Shown: positions 1-10,055, counted from the first letter of the stretch. The stretch is 32,964 nt of DNA from an uncultured Bacillota bacterium (GCA_946625165.1 CAMOSR010000007.1:1-32964); one strand, 5' to 3'. Made by a program: numbers and translations. The notes: generated from the letters alone by a model not told the origin.

Positions 1-369
1 TAATTTTTTAATAATATGTATTTGTTCATCTTGTGAAAGATTATTTAGCCTTTTTAAAAATAATATAAAAATAATTTTATTTTCATCATCGATATTATTT
101 ATTTTATCAAAATCATGTATTGAATAATTATATCTTTCTAATAATTTAATTACTATTTGAGAAGCAATTCTTTCGGCATTTTTAATAACATGAGCAATAA
201 ATTTTTCTTGCTCTTTTTCATATATTCTATCAAAAATAGTATTAAAAATATCCAAATTAGATTGATAAATATCTACTGTTAAAATTTCCAATACTCTTAT
301 TATTTCTTTCGAAGATAACAAGTTTGCATTATCTCTTAGCATCTCAACTGTTTTATCATCTAAAACCAC
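1..369 (-). CDS. partial hypothetical protein (C-terminus outside window), GTG start
   Basis: Open reading frame on the minus strand from GTG at 369 (VVLDDKTVEMLRDNANLLSSKEIIRVLEIL...) to the window edge with no stop; AGGTGATT Shine-Dalgarno (SD) just upstream. Not in the ORF track. Confidence 0.65.
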   Translation of the reverse strand, partial: MVLDDKTVEMLRDNANLLSSKEIIRVLEILTVDIYQSNLDIFNTIFDRIYEKEQEKFIAHVIKNAERIASQIVIKLLERYNYSIHDFDKINNIDDENKIIFILFLKRLNNLSQDEQIHIIKKL

Positions 370-440
370 AATAATCACCTACTATGAGTTTAACATATTA
401 CATAAAAAAAAGAAAGCTACAAACTATTTAATAAAATAAA

Positions 441-463
441 AACAATGAAATAAATCATTGCTT
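441..463 (-). terminator. intrinsic terminator after fhs
   Basis: Minus strand: CAATGA-TTTATT-TCATTG followed by TTTTT. Confidence 0.6.
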
Positions 464-2077
464 TTAAAATAATCCAGAAATATTGCCATTATCAATATGC
501 ATATTTAGATATGCAGGTTTTTTAGAAAGACCAGGCATTGTCATAATATCATCCAAAAGAACAGTTATAAACGAAGAACCATTATTAAGTTTAACGTTTT
601 TAACAGTTAAATCTTTACCAGCTCCAAGAATATATTGCGTTTTTGCAATACATATCATTTTTTTATCTAAATTTAAACTTTCAAGCAACTTAATATTTTT
701 AATTGCCTCATCAGAAAAAGTAACACTTCTAGCTCTATATATTTCCTTACAAACCTTTTCGACCTTTTCTTTAATACTGTCATTTACATCATAAATAAAA
801 TTAAAGTCAGTATTATTTTCTAATGCTTTTATTAAAGACTTAGCCGTCTGTATAGACCCCGCACCACCTTTAGAAAAAGCATCACATAAAGTAAAAGGTA
901 CACCTAAATCTTCACAAAACTCTTTTACTCTTAAAATATCTTCTTCTGTATCATCATTAAAATGATTTAAACAAACAAGCACATTACTAACATATTTTTG
1001 CATATTTTCAATATGAATTTTTAAACTATTAAGTCCTTTTTCAATATCCTTAACATCCTTGTTTTCTGGATTATACTTTAAACTTCTTATTGTCGCATTT
1101 ACTAAAATAGCACTAGGCTTTAAGTCGCCTACTCTACATTTAATATCCAAAAATTTTTCAGCACCTAAATCAGCCCCAAACCCAGCTTCTGTAATCACAT
1201 AATCAGCCATTCTAAGTGCAAGATCAGTCGCAATTAATGTATTACAGCCATGAGCAATATTCGCAAAAGGACCACCATGAACAATTACTGGATTGCCTTC
1301 CAAAGTTTGTACCAAATTAGGTTTTATTGCATCTTTAAGTAAAATTGTCATAGCTTCTTCAATATGTAAATCTTTCGCATATAATGGTCTGCCATCCATA
1401 TCATAACCAAAAATAATATTAGATAACCTATATTTTAAATCGTCTAAATCACTAGCCAAACATAAAATAGCCATTATTTCTGAAGCTGCTGTAATATTAA
1501 AAGAATCCTTTCTCTCATTTTTCATCAAAGAACTTACTATAATATTTCTTAAAGCCCTATCATTAACATCCATACATCTTTGGAAAGTAATAGAATCTTT
1601 ATCTATATTAAGTTCATTACCTTGAAACAAATGATTATCAATAGCCGCACAAAGCAAATTATTAGCCGCTGTAACCGCATGAATATCGCCAGTAAAATGT
1701 AAGTTAATATCCTCCATCGGAACTACCTGTGCATATCCGCCTCCAGTAGCTCCCCCCTTAACCCCAAATACTGGGCCTAAAGAAGGCTCTCTAAGGCAAG
1801 CTAAAGCATTCATACCCAATTTTTTAAAAGCATCGTAAATTCCAATTGCCATTGTCGTCTTACCTTCGCCGTAAGGTGTTGGGTTAATAGAAGTAACTAA
1901 TATAAGCTTTCCTTTTCGCACACCAAGATTTTTTAAAATATTTAAATCAATTTTAGCCTTATACTTTCCATAACTTTCTAAATATCTATCATCGATATTC
2001 AACTTATAAGCAATATCCCTTATATCAGAAAGTTCATATTCATGAGCAATTTCAATATCCGTTTTCATTTTCATCAC
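464..2077 (-). CDS. fhs: formate--tetrahydrofolate ligase
   Basis: P-loop TSINPTPYGEGKTTMAIG, REPSLGPVFGVKGGATGGGYAQVVPMEDINLHFTGDIHA, and GADLGAEKFLDIKCR motifs typical of Fhs. Confidence 0.96.
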   Translation of the reverse strand: MMKMKTDIEIAHEYELSDIRDIAYKLNIDDRYLESYGKYKAKIDLNILKNLGVRKGKLILVTSINPTPYGEGKTTMAIGIYDAFKKLGMNALACLREPSLGPVFGVKGGATGGGYAQVVPMEDINLHFTGDIHAVTAANNLLCAAIDNHLFQGNELNIDKDSITFQRCMDVNDRALRNIIVSSLMKNERKDSFNITAASEIMAILCLASDLDDLKYRLSNIIFGYDMDGRPLYAKDLHIEEAMTILLKDAIKPNLVQTLEGNPVIVHGGPFANIAHGCNTLIATDLALRMADYVITEAGFGADLGAEKFLDIKCRVGDLKPSAILVNATIRSLKYNPENKDVKDIEKGLNSLKIHIENMQKYVSNVLVCLNHFNDDTEEDILRVKEFCEDLGVPFTLCDAFSKGGAGSIQTAKSLIKALENNTDFNFIYDVNDSIKEKVEKVCKEIYRARSVTFSDEAIKNIKLLESLNLDKKMICIAKTQYILGAGKDLTVKNVKLNNGSSFITVLLDDIMTMPGLSKKPAYLNMHIDNGNISGLF

Positions 2078-2098
2078 CTGTTACCATTATATCAAATT

Positions 2099-2869
2099 TT
2101 AAAAGAAAAAATTATATATTTTAACAAATAATGATTGTTCTAAAGGAGCGCGATAATAAAACCTAGGATTTTCACTTAAAATAGCCTTAATAATTTTTTT
2201 AGAAATAGAATTTAAACTTCTTTTTTCAAACAAAAATAAAAAAACATTTTCAGCCCTACGAATAATTTCTATTTTATCTTGAAAAAACGACTCATAATCC
2301 ATATAATCATACTTTTTATCAAAAGCAAGTTTATTAAAACCAGTTCTATAAAGGCCAGGTTCAATTAAGCATATATCTACCCTTTTATCAAGCAGTTTTG
2401 ACTCAAACCTTAAAGCCCTCATCATCTGAGACAAGGCTGCTTTAGAAGACGAATAACTCCCCAAAAATGGCATTGGCACCTTTCCAGCCAAAGATGATAT
2501 AACTATAATCCTTACCCTATCACTTTTATTAATAACATCTCTAATAAGTTTTAAATTACTAAAAAAATTAACCTCAAAATTATCTCTAACTTTATCAAAA
2601 GGAATATCAAGTAATGAACCGCTTTCAGCAACTGCACCATTACAAATTAAAATATCAACATTTATTTCATATAATTTTCTTAAATCTTCAGTATTTGTAA
2701 TATCTAACTTCATACACCTCACATTTTTATCATTCTTATAAACCCTTTCAGCAGCTTTAAGCTCACTATCCGTGTGAACAGTTACATATAAATTAAAGTT
2801 ATTTTTTATCCTTTTAATCACATCAGCTATAATTCCACTACGCGCACCCGTAATTAACACATTTTTCAT
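2099..2869 (-). CDS. short-chain dehydrogenase/reductase family protein
   Basis: MKNVLITGARSGI nucleotide-binding motif, NGAV, YSSSKAAL active-site motif. Start placed at the inner ATG (2869) preceded by GGTGATAGTG. Confidence 0.85.
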   Translation of the reverse strand: MKNVLITGARSGIIADVIKRIKNNFNLYVTVHTDSELKAAERVYKNDKNVRCMKLDITNTEDLRKLYEINVDILICNGAVAESGSLLDIPFDKVRDNFEVNFFSNLKLIRDVINKSDRVRIIVISSLAGKVPMPFLGSYSSSKAALSQMMRALRFESKLLDKRVDICLIEPGLYRTGFNKLAFDKKYDYMDYESFFQDKIEIIRRAENVFLFLFEKRSLNSISKKIIKAILSENPRFYYRAPLEQSLFVKIYNFFF

Positions 2870-2918
2870 CACTATCACCAGTAATATTCTTCCCAAGTTT
2901 CGCATATATTATTACAGT

Positions 2919-2947
2919 TTGACAAGAATAATAAGAAGTGATAAAAT
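2919..2947 (+). promoter_or_regulatory. sigmaA-type promoter for the 2971..3471 gene
   Basis: TTGACA (2919-2924), 17 bp spacer, TAAAAT (2942-2947). Confidence 0.7.
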
Positions 2948-2970
2948 CTTCTATACTGAGGTGGAAAGAT

Positions 2971-3471
2971 ATGTCAGAAAACGAATTTAGGCATAAAATA
3001 AACTTGATAAATGAAACAAATTCAGTTGCTTTAATAGACGCTGGAAGAATTAAACTCTTAATAAAAACAGCTAATAGTTATGAAATGCTGCCGGTAAATA
3101 TCGAAGGCTTATCACATATACCAATTATAGTACGCACAAAAAAAACCGAAAACTCACCAGTTGTTGCCTACACTCTAGAGTATGAACTATTAGTACCACA
3201 CACTAATTTACCATCAATCTATAATGAAAAATACAGTTTATCAGAAGGATCACAAATTATATGTAGCCGCACCATTAATGATAGTACAAAAAAAACACCC
3301 GTCATCTATGACAACAAAGGTATCGTAACAATATCAAAAATAATAAGTACTGAAACATTAGAAAGCTACATTACCAAAAACAAAAGAAAATTATTTGAAT
3401 TAAAACATTTAATTGATGCCAGTAATCAAACTGCAAACGAATTAAATAGTCAAAAAACATTAACACTATAA
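2971..3471 (+). CDS. hypothetical protein, 166 aa
   Basis: ORF track 2938..3471, but GAGGTGG SD at 2958-2964 places the start at ATG 2971 (MSENEFRHKINLINE...). Own promoter and terminator. Confidence 0.7.
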   Translation: MSENEFRHKINLINETNSVALIDAGRIKLLIKTANSYEMLPVNIEGLSHIPIIVRTKKTENSPVVAYTLEYELLVPHTNLPSIYNEKYSLSEGSQIICSRTINDSTKKTPVIYDNKGIVTISKIISTETLESYITKNKRKLFELKHLIDASNQTANELNSQKTLTL

Positions 3472-3499
3472 AAGCTCCATAAATTTTGGAGCTTTTTTT
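3471..3499 (+). terminator. intrinsic terminator, likely bidirectional
   Basis: AAAGCTCCA...TGGAGCTTT followed by TTTT; lies between two convergent genes. Confidence 0.8.
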
Positions 3500-3647
3500 A
3501 CATCATATCATCTAAAGTTTTATCCATTGTCCTCATAGATTTGTCAAAGGTCTTTTTCATAGCCTTCATTACACGCTTATTATATTTTTGATAAGCTAAA
3601 GTAGCCGCACTACCCGCAGCCATCATCGCCATATCTCTTAATTTCAT
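3498..3647 (-). CDS. small 49-aa protein, possibly YrzQ/DUF3918-like (tentative)
   Basis: Not in the ORF track. MKLRDMAMMAAGSAATLAYQKYNKRVMKAMKKTFDKSMRTMDKTLDDMM*, with AGGTGATATAA SD. Lies directly downstream of recD2. Family assignment is from recollection of synteny and is weak. Confidence 0.65.
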   Translation of the reverse strand: MKLRDMAMMAAGSAATLAYQKYNKRVMKAMKKTFDKSMRTMDKTLDDMM

Positions 3648-3707
3648 TTATATCACCTACCTATTAGAAATATGATGTGTATGCAAATGCATACATTTAT
3701 ATTATGT

Positions 3708-5924
3708 TTAAGAATTTTCAAATTTATACCTTATTTTATCTAAAAGCTTTGAATTTCTAATATACTCATTATCATTATAAACAGACGTTATAAACGCATC
3801 AGGTTCACCTATAATAATAAGTTTCCTTTTAGCCCTAGTAATGCCTGTATAAACAAGTTTTTTATAAAGCATTCGATTATACGCCCTAGTAATTGGCATA
3901 ATTACAAGTTCAAATTCACTGCCCTGACTTTTATGAATACTAATAATAAAACCATGTTTTATCGAAGAAAAATCTTTAGTTGTATACTTAACTAAATTAC
4001 CATCAAAATCGACATAAATCTCATTTTTCCCACTTTTACTAGTATTTCCATACTTTATATACTTTATAATTCCAATATCACCATTAAATATATTATCATC
4101 AGGCATATTAACAAGCTGAAGTATCTTATCATTTTCTCTAAAAATCACATCACCATACTTAATTTCCCTTTTAATGCCATCAGCTGGATTAAAAATTTCT
4201 TGAAGTTCTTTATTTAGTAAATCAATTCCATTTTCACCTTTATACATAGGAGCAAGAAGCTGAACCCTTTTATAGTCATATCCTTTTTCAAGTATTTGCA
4301 TACATAAATTTTTTAAATTTTTTTTAATATACTGACTAGAACACTTTAAGAAAGTATAATCACTATAAGTATTTAAAAAATTTTCTCCCACTTCACCATT
4401 TTTAATTTCTAAAGCAAGCGTATTAATGTAAGAATCTTCATCCTGCCTATAAAGCAAATCCAAATGAACAACATCCATACAATCACTTAAAATAAAATCC
4501 CTAAGCAAACTTCCTGGACCCACACTAGGAAGCTGGTTATAATCACCAACCAAAATCATTTTAACATTTGATTTAAGACCCTTAAGTAAACTATAAAATA
4601 AATTTATATCAATCATACTTGCCTCATCGACAATAACCACTTTCACATTTGATTTATTATCTTCATTAACCATAAATTCCATAGTATCTTTATTCCATTT
4701 CAAAAATCTATGGATAGTCGAAGCTGGCAGACCAGTTGATTCACTCATACGCTTGCTTGCTCTACCTGTTGGCGCTAAAAGCGCTAAAGAATCAGTAAGT
4801 TCATCATAATCAAGCTTGTTAATACGTCCATATAATTCTACAATAGCTTTTATAATCGTCGTCTTCCCAGTCCCAGGTCCACCAGTTATAATTAAAAAAT
4901 TATTACTTAAAGCTTTCTTAACCGCATCTCTTTGCTTATCGTTATATTTAATATTATAAATATCTTCTAATTCATTTAAAAGTTCATCAATATTATTATT
5001 GACCTTTTTCTCCTTATTAACCATATTATATAAAGAATTTACGATAAAATCCTCCGCAAGCCAAATATCTCTTAAATAATAATCTTCACCATCGATATAA
5101 ATCCTGTCTTCTTCACATAATTTATTTAATATTTCAGATATTTTATCATCAATTTCTAGCCCCGAAAAACTTCTAACACCATTTTTTATCTTATCTTTTT
5201 CTAAAAAACTATCCCCATTTTGATATACCATCTTTTTCATAACATAAAAAGTTATCGCCTCTAACCTTCTATCATCAGAAGGATCTATATTTAATTTTAA
5301 AGCTGCGCTATCAACTTTTGAAAAAGCTATATCATCCAAATCATAAGTTATTCTAAAAATGTTATTCTCGGCCACTTTTATAGTAGAACTTTTATAATAA
5401 TTATAAATACTTAAAGCTTCCCTCATATTAAAACCAAGTTCATTTAAATACACAATAGTTTGATGACTTTCCTCATACTGCTTTAACGTATGAACTATTT
5501 TATCAGCCTTTTTACCAGTAAGTTTAGGAATTAAATTTAAACATTCTGGTTCCTTTAATATTCTATCAAGCGCATCACCGCCTAAAATATCGACAATACT
5601 TTTAGCTAATTTTTCACCAATTCCCGGAAACAAGTCGCTAGATAAAAATTCTACTACACCCTCTTTATCTGTTGGCTTTACTTTTTCATAATTGCTTACT
5701 TGAAACTGAAAACCATATCTAGGATGATGAGCTCCCTCACCATAAAAAATATAAGTATCATCCTCATTTAAATCATAAAAATACCCCGTAAATGTGATAG
5801 TACGATTTATATAATCTTCTAAAGCTTCACTATTTGTTTCTCTAACTTTAAAAAGACCGATTACATAACCTTTCTCGGACTTATAAATACTTCTTCTAAA
5901 ATTGCCTTTGATATAAGTTTCCAT
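3708..5924 (-). CDS. recD2: RecD2-type ATP-dependent DNA helicase (RecD/TraA family)
   Basis: ITGGPGTGKTTIIKAI Walker A, VVIVDEASMID Walker B, GFIISIHKSQGSEFE, LVYTGITRAKRKLIIIG. Inner ATG at 5924 preceded by GGTGATAAG. Confidence 0.95.
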   Translation of the reverse strand: METYIKGNFRRSIYKSEKGYVIGLFKVRETNSEALEDYINRTITFTGYFYDLNEDDTYIFYGEGAHHPRYGFQFQVSNYEKVKPTDKEGVVEFLSSDLFPGIGEKLAKSIVDILGGDALDRILKEPECLNLIPKLTGKKADKIVHTLKQYEESHQTIVYLNELGFNMREALSIYNYYKSSTIKVAENNIFRITYDLDDIAFSKVDSAALKLNIDPSDDRRLEAITFYVMKKMVYQNGDSFLEKDKIKNGVRSFSGLEIDDKISEILNKLCEEDRIYIDGEDYYLRDIWLAEDFIVNSLYNMVNKEKKVNNNIDELLNELEDIYNIKYNDKQRDAVKKALSNNFLIITGGPGTGKTTIIKAIVELYGRINKLDYDELTDSLALLAPTGRASKRMSESTGLPASTIHRFLKWNKDTMEFMVNEDNKSNVKVVIVDEASMIDINLFYSLLKGLKSNVKMILVGDYNQLPSVGPGSLLRDFILSDCMDVVHLDLLYRQDEDSYINTLALEIKNGEVGENFLNTYSDYTFLKCSSQYIKKNLKNLCMQILEKGYDYKRVQLLAPMYKGENGIDLLNKELQEIFNPADGIKREIKYGDVIFRENDKILQLVNMPDDNIFNGDIGIIKYIKYGNTSKSGKNEIYVDFDGNLVKYTTKDFSSIKHGFIISIHKSQGSEFELVIMPITRAYNRMLYKKLVYTGITRAKRKLIIIGEPDAFITSVYNDNEYIRNSKLLDKIRYKFENS

Positions 5925-5947
5925 CTTATCACCAATATCATTATAAC

Positions 5948-5977
5948 AAAAAAGAAACTCTATTTCTAGAGTTTCAA
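5948..5977 (-). terminator. intrinsic terminator after the 5989..6555 gene
   Basis: Minus strand GAAACTCTAGAAATAGAGTTTC followed by TTTTTT. Confidence 0.75.
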
Positions 5978-5988
5978 GTACATTTGTT

Positions 5989-6555
5989 CTATTTATGTTT
6001 TCCTTGATTTGCCGCATATTCGTTCATTAAATCATCAACATCAACCCCACGCAATTGAAGATATTCAGTAGCTGATATGCCGTTCATAAATGATGTAGGA
6101 CCTGAATTAGTCAAAAAAATGCAAGTTCCATCTTTAGTAACAACTAAATGAAAAGGAATACCATCTTGATCCATAATAATTTCATCATACAAAAGATTTT
6201 CTGAAGAATACATTTCATCAAGATTAGACATTTCAAATTCATTTCCCTCGTCAACTTGTACAATGCCTGTATTAGCTTCTTGACTACCAGAATTAATTTT
6301 AGAATCAATAGCACTTTTTGCACCAAATCCTAAAGCAGCTGCCAAAACTACCGCAAAAACAGCTGGTCCAATAATACGCTTTTCTCGGTCTATCTTCATG
6401 TTATGAGGAACAAATCCTTCACTAACTATTTCAACATCTCCAACTATCCCCTTTTTTTTAAATTCTTCTTCCTTAATCCTTCGACGTACCTGCTCAGCAG
6501 TTAATGGTTCCTTACTTTTCATATATTTTCCAACAGAATTTATGTCATTATTCAT
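5989..6555 (-). CDS. hypothetical single-TM protein
   Basis: 188-aa ORF, charged N-terminus then TM (IIGPAVFAVVLAAALGFGA), AAGGGAGG SD. Confidence 0.75.
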   Translation of the reverse strand: MNNDINSVGKYMKSKEPLTAEQVRRRIKEEEFKKKGIVGDVEIVSEGFVPHNMKIDREKRIIGPAVFAVVLAAALGFGAKSAIDSKINSGSQEANTGIVQVDEGNEFEMSNLDEMYSSENLLYDEIIMDQDGIPFHLVVTKDGTCIFLTNSGPTSFMNGISATEYLQLRGVDVDDLMNEYAANQGKHK

Positions 6556-6613
6556 ATATAAAACCTCCCTTATTTTCTATTTATAATCTATCACTAATAA
6601 AATACTTTGTCAA

Positions 6614-7879
6614 TTATTGCTTTACACTTACTTCACTTATCAAATAAGGATATTCTACTTTTTTAGTAATAACCTCTACCTCTTTTGAAAGATCTTCTTT
6701 ATTTCCTTTAGCTTTAATAAGCAAATAATTACCGGTATGGCCTATTAAATAACCATCTTCATAAACTTCCGGTATAAAAATACACTTCTTATTGGCAAAT
6801 TTGCTCATATAATCCACTTCAAGTTCTTTTGAAATTTCAAGAAGTTTTTTAACTCTTTGTTTTTTAATATTGCCATCTACCTTATTTTTCATTTTACTGG
6901 CAACCGTCCCATCTCTATCAGAATAAGGAAAAACATGAAGTTTTGCAAAGCCAACTTTTTTAATTGTGTCTATAGTTTCCAAAAAATGTTCATCAGTTTC
7001 AGAAGGAAACCCAACAATCACATCAGTAGTAATAGAAATATTAGGTCTTATACTTCTTATTTTTTCTATTTTTTTAATAAAATAATTTTTATCATATTTT
7101 CTATTCATTAATTTTAATATTTCATCTGACCCAGACTGAAGTGGAATATGCATATGATCAACTAAAATATTATTATTTTTAATAACATCCAACACATCAT
7201 CATTAAGTTCAGTTATTTCTACAGAAGAAATTCTAAGTCTTTTAAGGCCTTCAATTTTAACTAAATCATTAAGTAAATCAGAAAAGCCATAATTATTATC
7301 ATGATAATTGCCTGTATGAATACCAGTAAGTACTATTTCTTTGTGACCATTTTTCACTAAAGCCTTAGCTTCATTAATAACGTCACCCTTTTTCTTACAT
7401 CTAACGTGCCCTCTAACATATGGAATTATACAAAAAGCACAATAATTATCACACCCATCTTGAATTTTAATATAAGCCCTTGTCAAATCGAAATTAGATA
7501 AACTCATATTTTCAAAAGAGGCATTTTCCATATCTCTAACATCAAATATCTTTTCACGTTTAAAATCTTTTATATAATTAATTATTTCTGTTTTATTTTG
7601 ATTACCAATAATAATATCCGCATCAATATCCAAATTATCCTTTTTATTCTGAATCATACATCCAGCCACTAATAAAATAGCCTTTGGATAATTTTTCCTA
7701 ATGCTTCTAATTAATTTTCTAGATTTACTGTCAGCCGTATTAGTCACCGTACAAGTATTAACAATAACTATATCAGGATTATCACCTTTAATATAGCCAT
7801 GATTTTCTAATAAAGAAGCCATAACTTCACTTTCATATTCATTAACTTTACAGCCTAAAGTATATATTTTATATCTCAT
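6614..7879 (-). CDS. mtaB: tRNA (N6-L-threonylcarbamoyladenosine(37)-C2)-methylthiotransferase
   Basis: TLGCKVNEYES N-terminal UPF0004 motif, radical SAM CDNYCAFCIIPYVRG, HIPLQSGSDEILKLMNRKY. Start at MRYKIYTLGCKVN with AGGTGG SD. Confidence 0.92.
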   Translation of the reverse strand: MRYKIYTLGCKVNEYESEVMASLLENHGYIKGDNPDIVIVNTCTVTNTADSKSRKLIRSIRKNYPKAILLVAGCMIQNKKDNLDIDADIIIGNQNKTEIINYIKDFKREKIFDVRDMENASFENMSLSNFDLTRAYIKIQDGCDNYCAFCIIPYVRGHVRCKKKGDVINEAKALVKNGHKEIVLTGIHTGNYHDNNYGFSDLLNDLVKIEGLKRLRISSVEITELNDDVLDVIKNNNILVDHMHIPLQSGSDEILKLMNRKYDKNYFIKKIEKIRSIRPNISITTDVIVGFPSETDEHFLETIDTIKKVGFAKLHVFPYSDRDGTVASKMKNKVDGNIKKQRVKKLLEISKELEVDYMSKFANKKCIFIPEVYEDGYLIGHTGNYLLIKAKGNKEDLSKEVEVITKKVEYPYLISEVSVKQ

Positions 7880-7887
7880 ATTTACCA

Positions 7888-7912
7888 CCTAAAAAAGCCC
7901 TAAGGCTTATAA
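7888..7912 (-). terminator. intrinsic terminator after the 7907 gene, overlapping the mtaB leader
   Basis: Minus strand AAGCC-TTAG-GGCTT-TTTT. Confidence 0.65.
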
Positions 7913-8578
7913 ATTTTTTCTAAACTCTTTTAAAGAATTTAAAAAATCAAGGTTTTGTGTTTTCTCCTCTTCAAAAAGGTCCTGTTCATAAGCCCTGCTT
8001 ATTATATCACGATTTTCCTTTTTTGAAGAATTTTTTTGTCTAACCATATTTTTATTACTTTGAACACCGTATATTGGTGAAACTATATCAGAGCTTTTAA
8101 AAGCATGAACTTGTTTTTTAGGCTGCTTTACTACTTTTTGTTCTTCCATTGTTTCATAAACATCTTTTACATGCTTGTCAGCTTTTTCCTCATAGCTTTC
8201 ATATTTAACAGCCTTTTCCTTAAGCTTTTCAGCCTGAGCAATCAATTCTTGATAACTTATGATCGCATTTTCCTCCTGCTCCCTTTCAAAGTCATCAATT
8301 TCATCAGGCGTTAGTTTCTGCTTTTCCAAATCTGCACTCATTTGATTAAAAACCCTGGCAAGTTCTTCCTTAGCTTCCTTTTGTTCATCGGTAAGCTCAT
8401 CTTTAGTAACCTCTTTTACTTTTATAGGCTCTTCATTATCATAACGTTCATCTTCACTAATTGGCTTTACCTTACGACCTGAATTTTTAATAATAGCAGC
8501 CACAATTATAATTAACAAAACAAAAATAGCTCCTACAATAACTAAAACCTTATCAGGTATTTCAAAAAGTAACCACAT
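7907..8578 (-). CDS. hypothetical membrane-anchored coiled-coil protein
   Basis: N-terminal TM (VLVIVGAIFVLLIIIVAAII), Glu/Lys-rich helical C-terminal part. SD GGAG upstream of MWLLFE. Confidence 0.7.
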   Translation of the reverse strand: MWLLFEIPDKVLVIVGAIFVLLIIIVAAIIKNSGRKVKPISEDERYDNEEPIKVKEVTKDELTDEQKEAKEELARVFNQMSADLEKQKLTPDEIDDFEREQEENAIISYQELIAQAEKLKEKAVKYESYEEKADKHVKDVYETMEEQKVVKQPKKQVHAFKSSDIVSPIYGVQSNKNMVRQKNSSKKENRDIISRAYEQDLFEEEKTQNLDFLNSLKEFRKNL

Positions 8579-8652
8579 AACTACCACTCCAAATTCATTT
8601 AAAAATAATGAAAATGTTTAAGACAAATTCATTACCCTATATCACTATATAC

Positions 8653-8681
8653 AGTTTATCACAACTAGATATATTTTTCAA
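8653..8681 (-). promoter_or_regulatory. candidate sigmaA promoter for the 7907..8578 gene
   Basis: Minus strand TTGAAA-17 bp-TAAACT. Confidence 0.45.
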
Positions 8682-8739
8682 AGTATTTTTCGACATTTTT
8701 TAAATAATATTTTCTAATATAAATAATTTTATATATAAA

Positions 8740-8768
8740 AAACAATCTATCAATTTGATAGATTATTT
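8740..8768 (-). terminator. intrinsic terminator overlapping the stop of the glycosyltransferase gene
   Basis: Minus strand AATCTATCAAATTGATAGATT-GTTTTTT. Confidence 0.65.
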
Positions 8769-9776
8769 AATTAAATCTTTTTCTAAAACATGCTCATAAA
8801 CTTTTTTTAACTCATAGCCAACACTCTTAATATCACGAGCTTTAGCTACTTTATAACCAGCTTCTGTTACATCAGGTAATTTTCCTTCTAATATCTTACG
8901 AGTTTTATCCTCAAAATCATCAACACTTTTAGCTTTATATATATTAATTCCATCTTTAAGAAAATCATCATAAATTGGAATATCACTTACTAAAGTTTTA
9001 GTTTTCATTGCTAAAGCTTCTAAAAGAACAATACCCTCAGTCTCCTCTTTAGTTGGAAAAATATACAAATCGCATCCAGCATAAGCATCTTTAAGCTCTT
9101 TAGAATCAACATAGCCAGGAAATTGAACATTAGATGGCCTATTTTTAATCGCTCTACTTATTTGTTCAGGTATTAATGCAGGTGCGGTATAACCAAACCA
9201 AATAAACTTATACTCTGGGCACCTTTTAGCTAGTTCCAAAAATTCTAAAATGCCTTTTCTTTCAATATAAAGCCCTACAGCCATCACAACCTTGTCATCT
9301 TGCGCAAATCCATACTTCTTTCTAAAAGCTTCCGGATGACTTTTTTTTCTATCAAAAAACTCTAAATCTATCCCATTAGAAATAGCTATAATTTCTTTAT
9401 CTAAATCATATTTTTCAAGTAATTTTTTAGAGTACTCTGTAGGAGTTATAAGTAAATCAGCCGACCTATAGCACCCTTTAAGCCACTGTTTAAATAAAGG
9501 TGAAACAGCATTTGAAAGCTTAAAGGAATTTCTAAAATCTTCTTCCGTTGAATGTGCATGAAATATTACCTTTTTACTCATTTTCTTACATCTTTTAGCT
9601 AAAATTAAAGACTCAGGGAATATTGTATTAATATGAGCTATATCAAAATCATCATTAGGGTTAGTTGTATATGGAACATGTACTAAATCTAACGCTTTTT
9701 TTTGATGAATAATTGCTCTGCCAACACCACTTTTTTCAACCTCTTTAAACTTTCCTGTATGTAATAGAACTTTCAT
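8763..9776 (-). CDS. glycosyltransferase family 4 (GT-B), glycolipid-type
   Basis: SNGIDLEFFDRKK, AVGLYIERKGILEFLELAK, FPTKEETEGIVLLEALAM motifs of GT4 enzymes. Confidence 0.88.
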   Translation of the reverse strand: MKVLLHTGKFKEVEKSGVGRAIIHQKKALDLVHVPYTTNPNDDFDIAHINTIFPESLILAKRCKKMSKKVIFHAHSTEEDFRNSFKLSNAVSPLFKQWLKGCYRSADLLITPTEYSKKLLEKYDLDKEIIAISNGIDLEFFDRKKSHPEAFRKKYGFAQDDKVVMAVGLYIERKGILEFLELAKRCPEYKFIWFGYTAPALIPEQISRAIKNRPSNVQFPGYVDSKELKDAYAGCDLYIFPTKEETEGIVLLEALAMKTKTLVSDIPIYDDFLKDGINIYKAKSVDDFEDKTRKILEGKLPDVTEAGYKVAKARDIKSVGYELKKVYEHVLEKDLIK

Positions 9777-9785
9777 ATGTCCTCC

Positions 9786-10007
9786 TTAACCTTTTACACT
9801 AACTAGTATAACATCTTTTCCAATCTTGTCAATCTGTCCCCACCTTATAAGTACTGTCCCAGAACTAAAAAAAATAAATCTTTTCCTTTGAACAGAAAGC
9901 TCAATTATTTTACCAGTCTTATCAACACTAGCATCGACAATCGAACCTATTTTTTTACCATCGACTAAATTAATAACATCTTTTGACTGTAAATCTGAAA
10001 GCAACAT
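9786..10007 (-). CDS. YlmC/YmxH family PRC-barrel protein (sporulation-associated)
   Basis: MLLSDLQSKDVINLVDGKKIGSIVDASVDKTGKIIEL...IRWGQIDKIGKDVILV pattern. Confidence 0.85.
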   Translation of the reverse strand: MLLSDLQSKDVINLVDGKKIGSIVDASVDKTGKIIELSVQRKRFIFFSSGTVLIRWGQIDKIGKDVILVSVKG

Positions 10008-10055
10008 ACTACCACCACTTAAATATATTCAAAAGAAAAAAGAAAAAGACTAAAA

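Noticed and set aside
483-794. Plus-strand ORF of 103 aa in the track
   Set aside because: Lies antisense inside fhs, no SD, composition typical of a shadow ORF.
6144-7111. ORFs 6144..6326 (-) and 6857..7111 (+)
   Set aside because: Alternative-frame or antisense shadows of the 5989 gene and mtaB, with low-complexity I/F/K-rich translations and no SD.
8105-8314. Plus-strand 69-aa ORF
   Set aside because: Antisense to the 7907..8578 gene; Phe/Leu-rich translation is the mirror of a Lys/Glu-rich coding strand.
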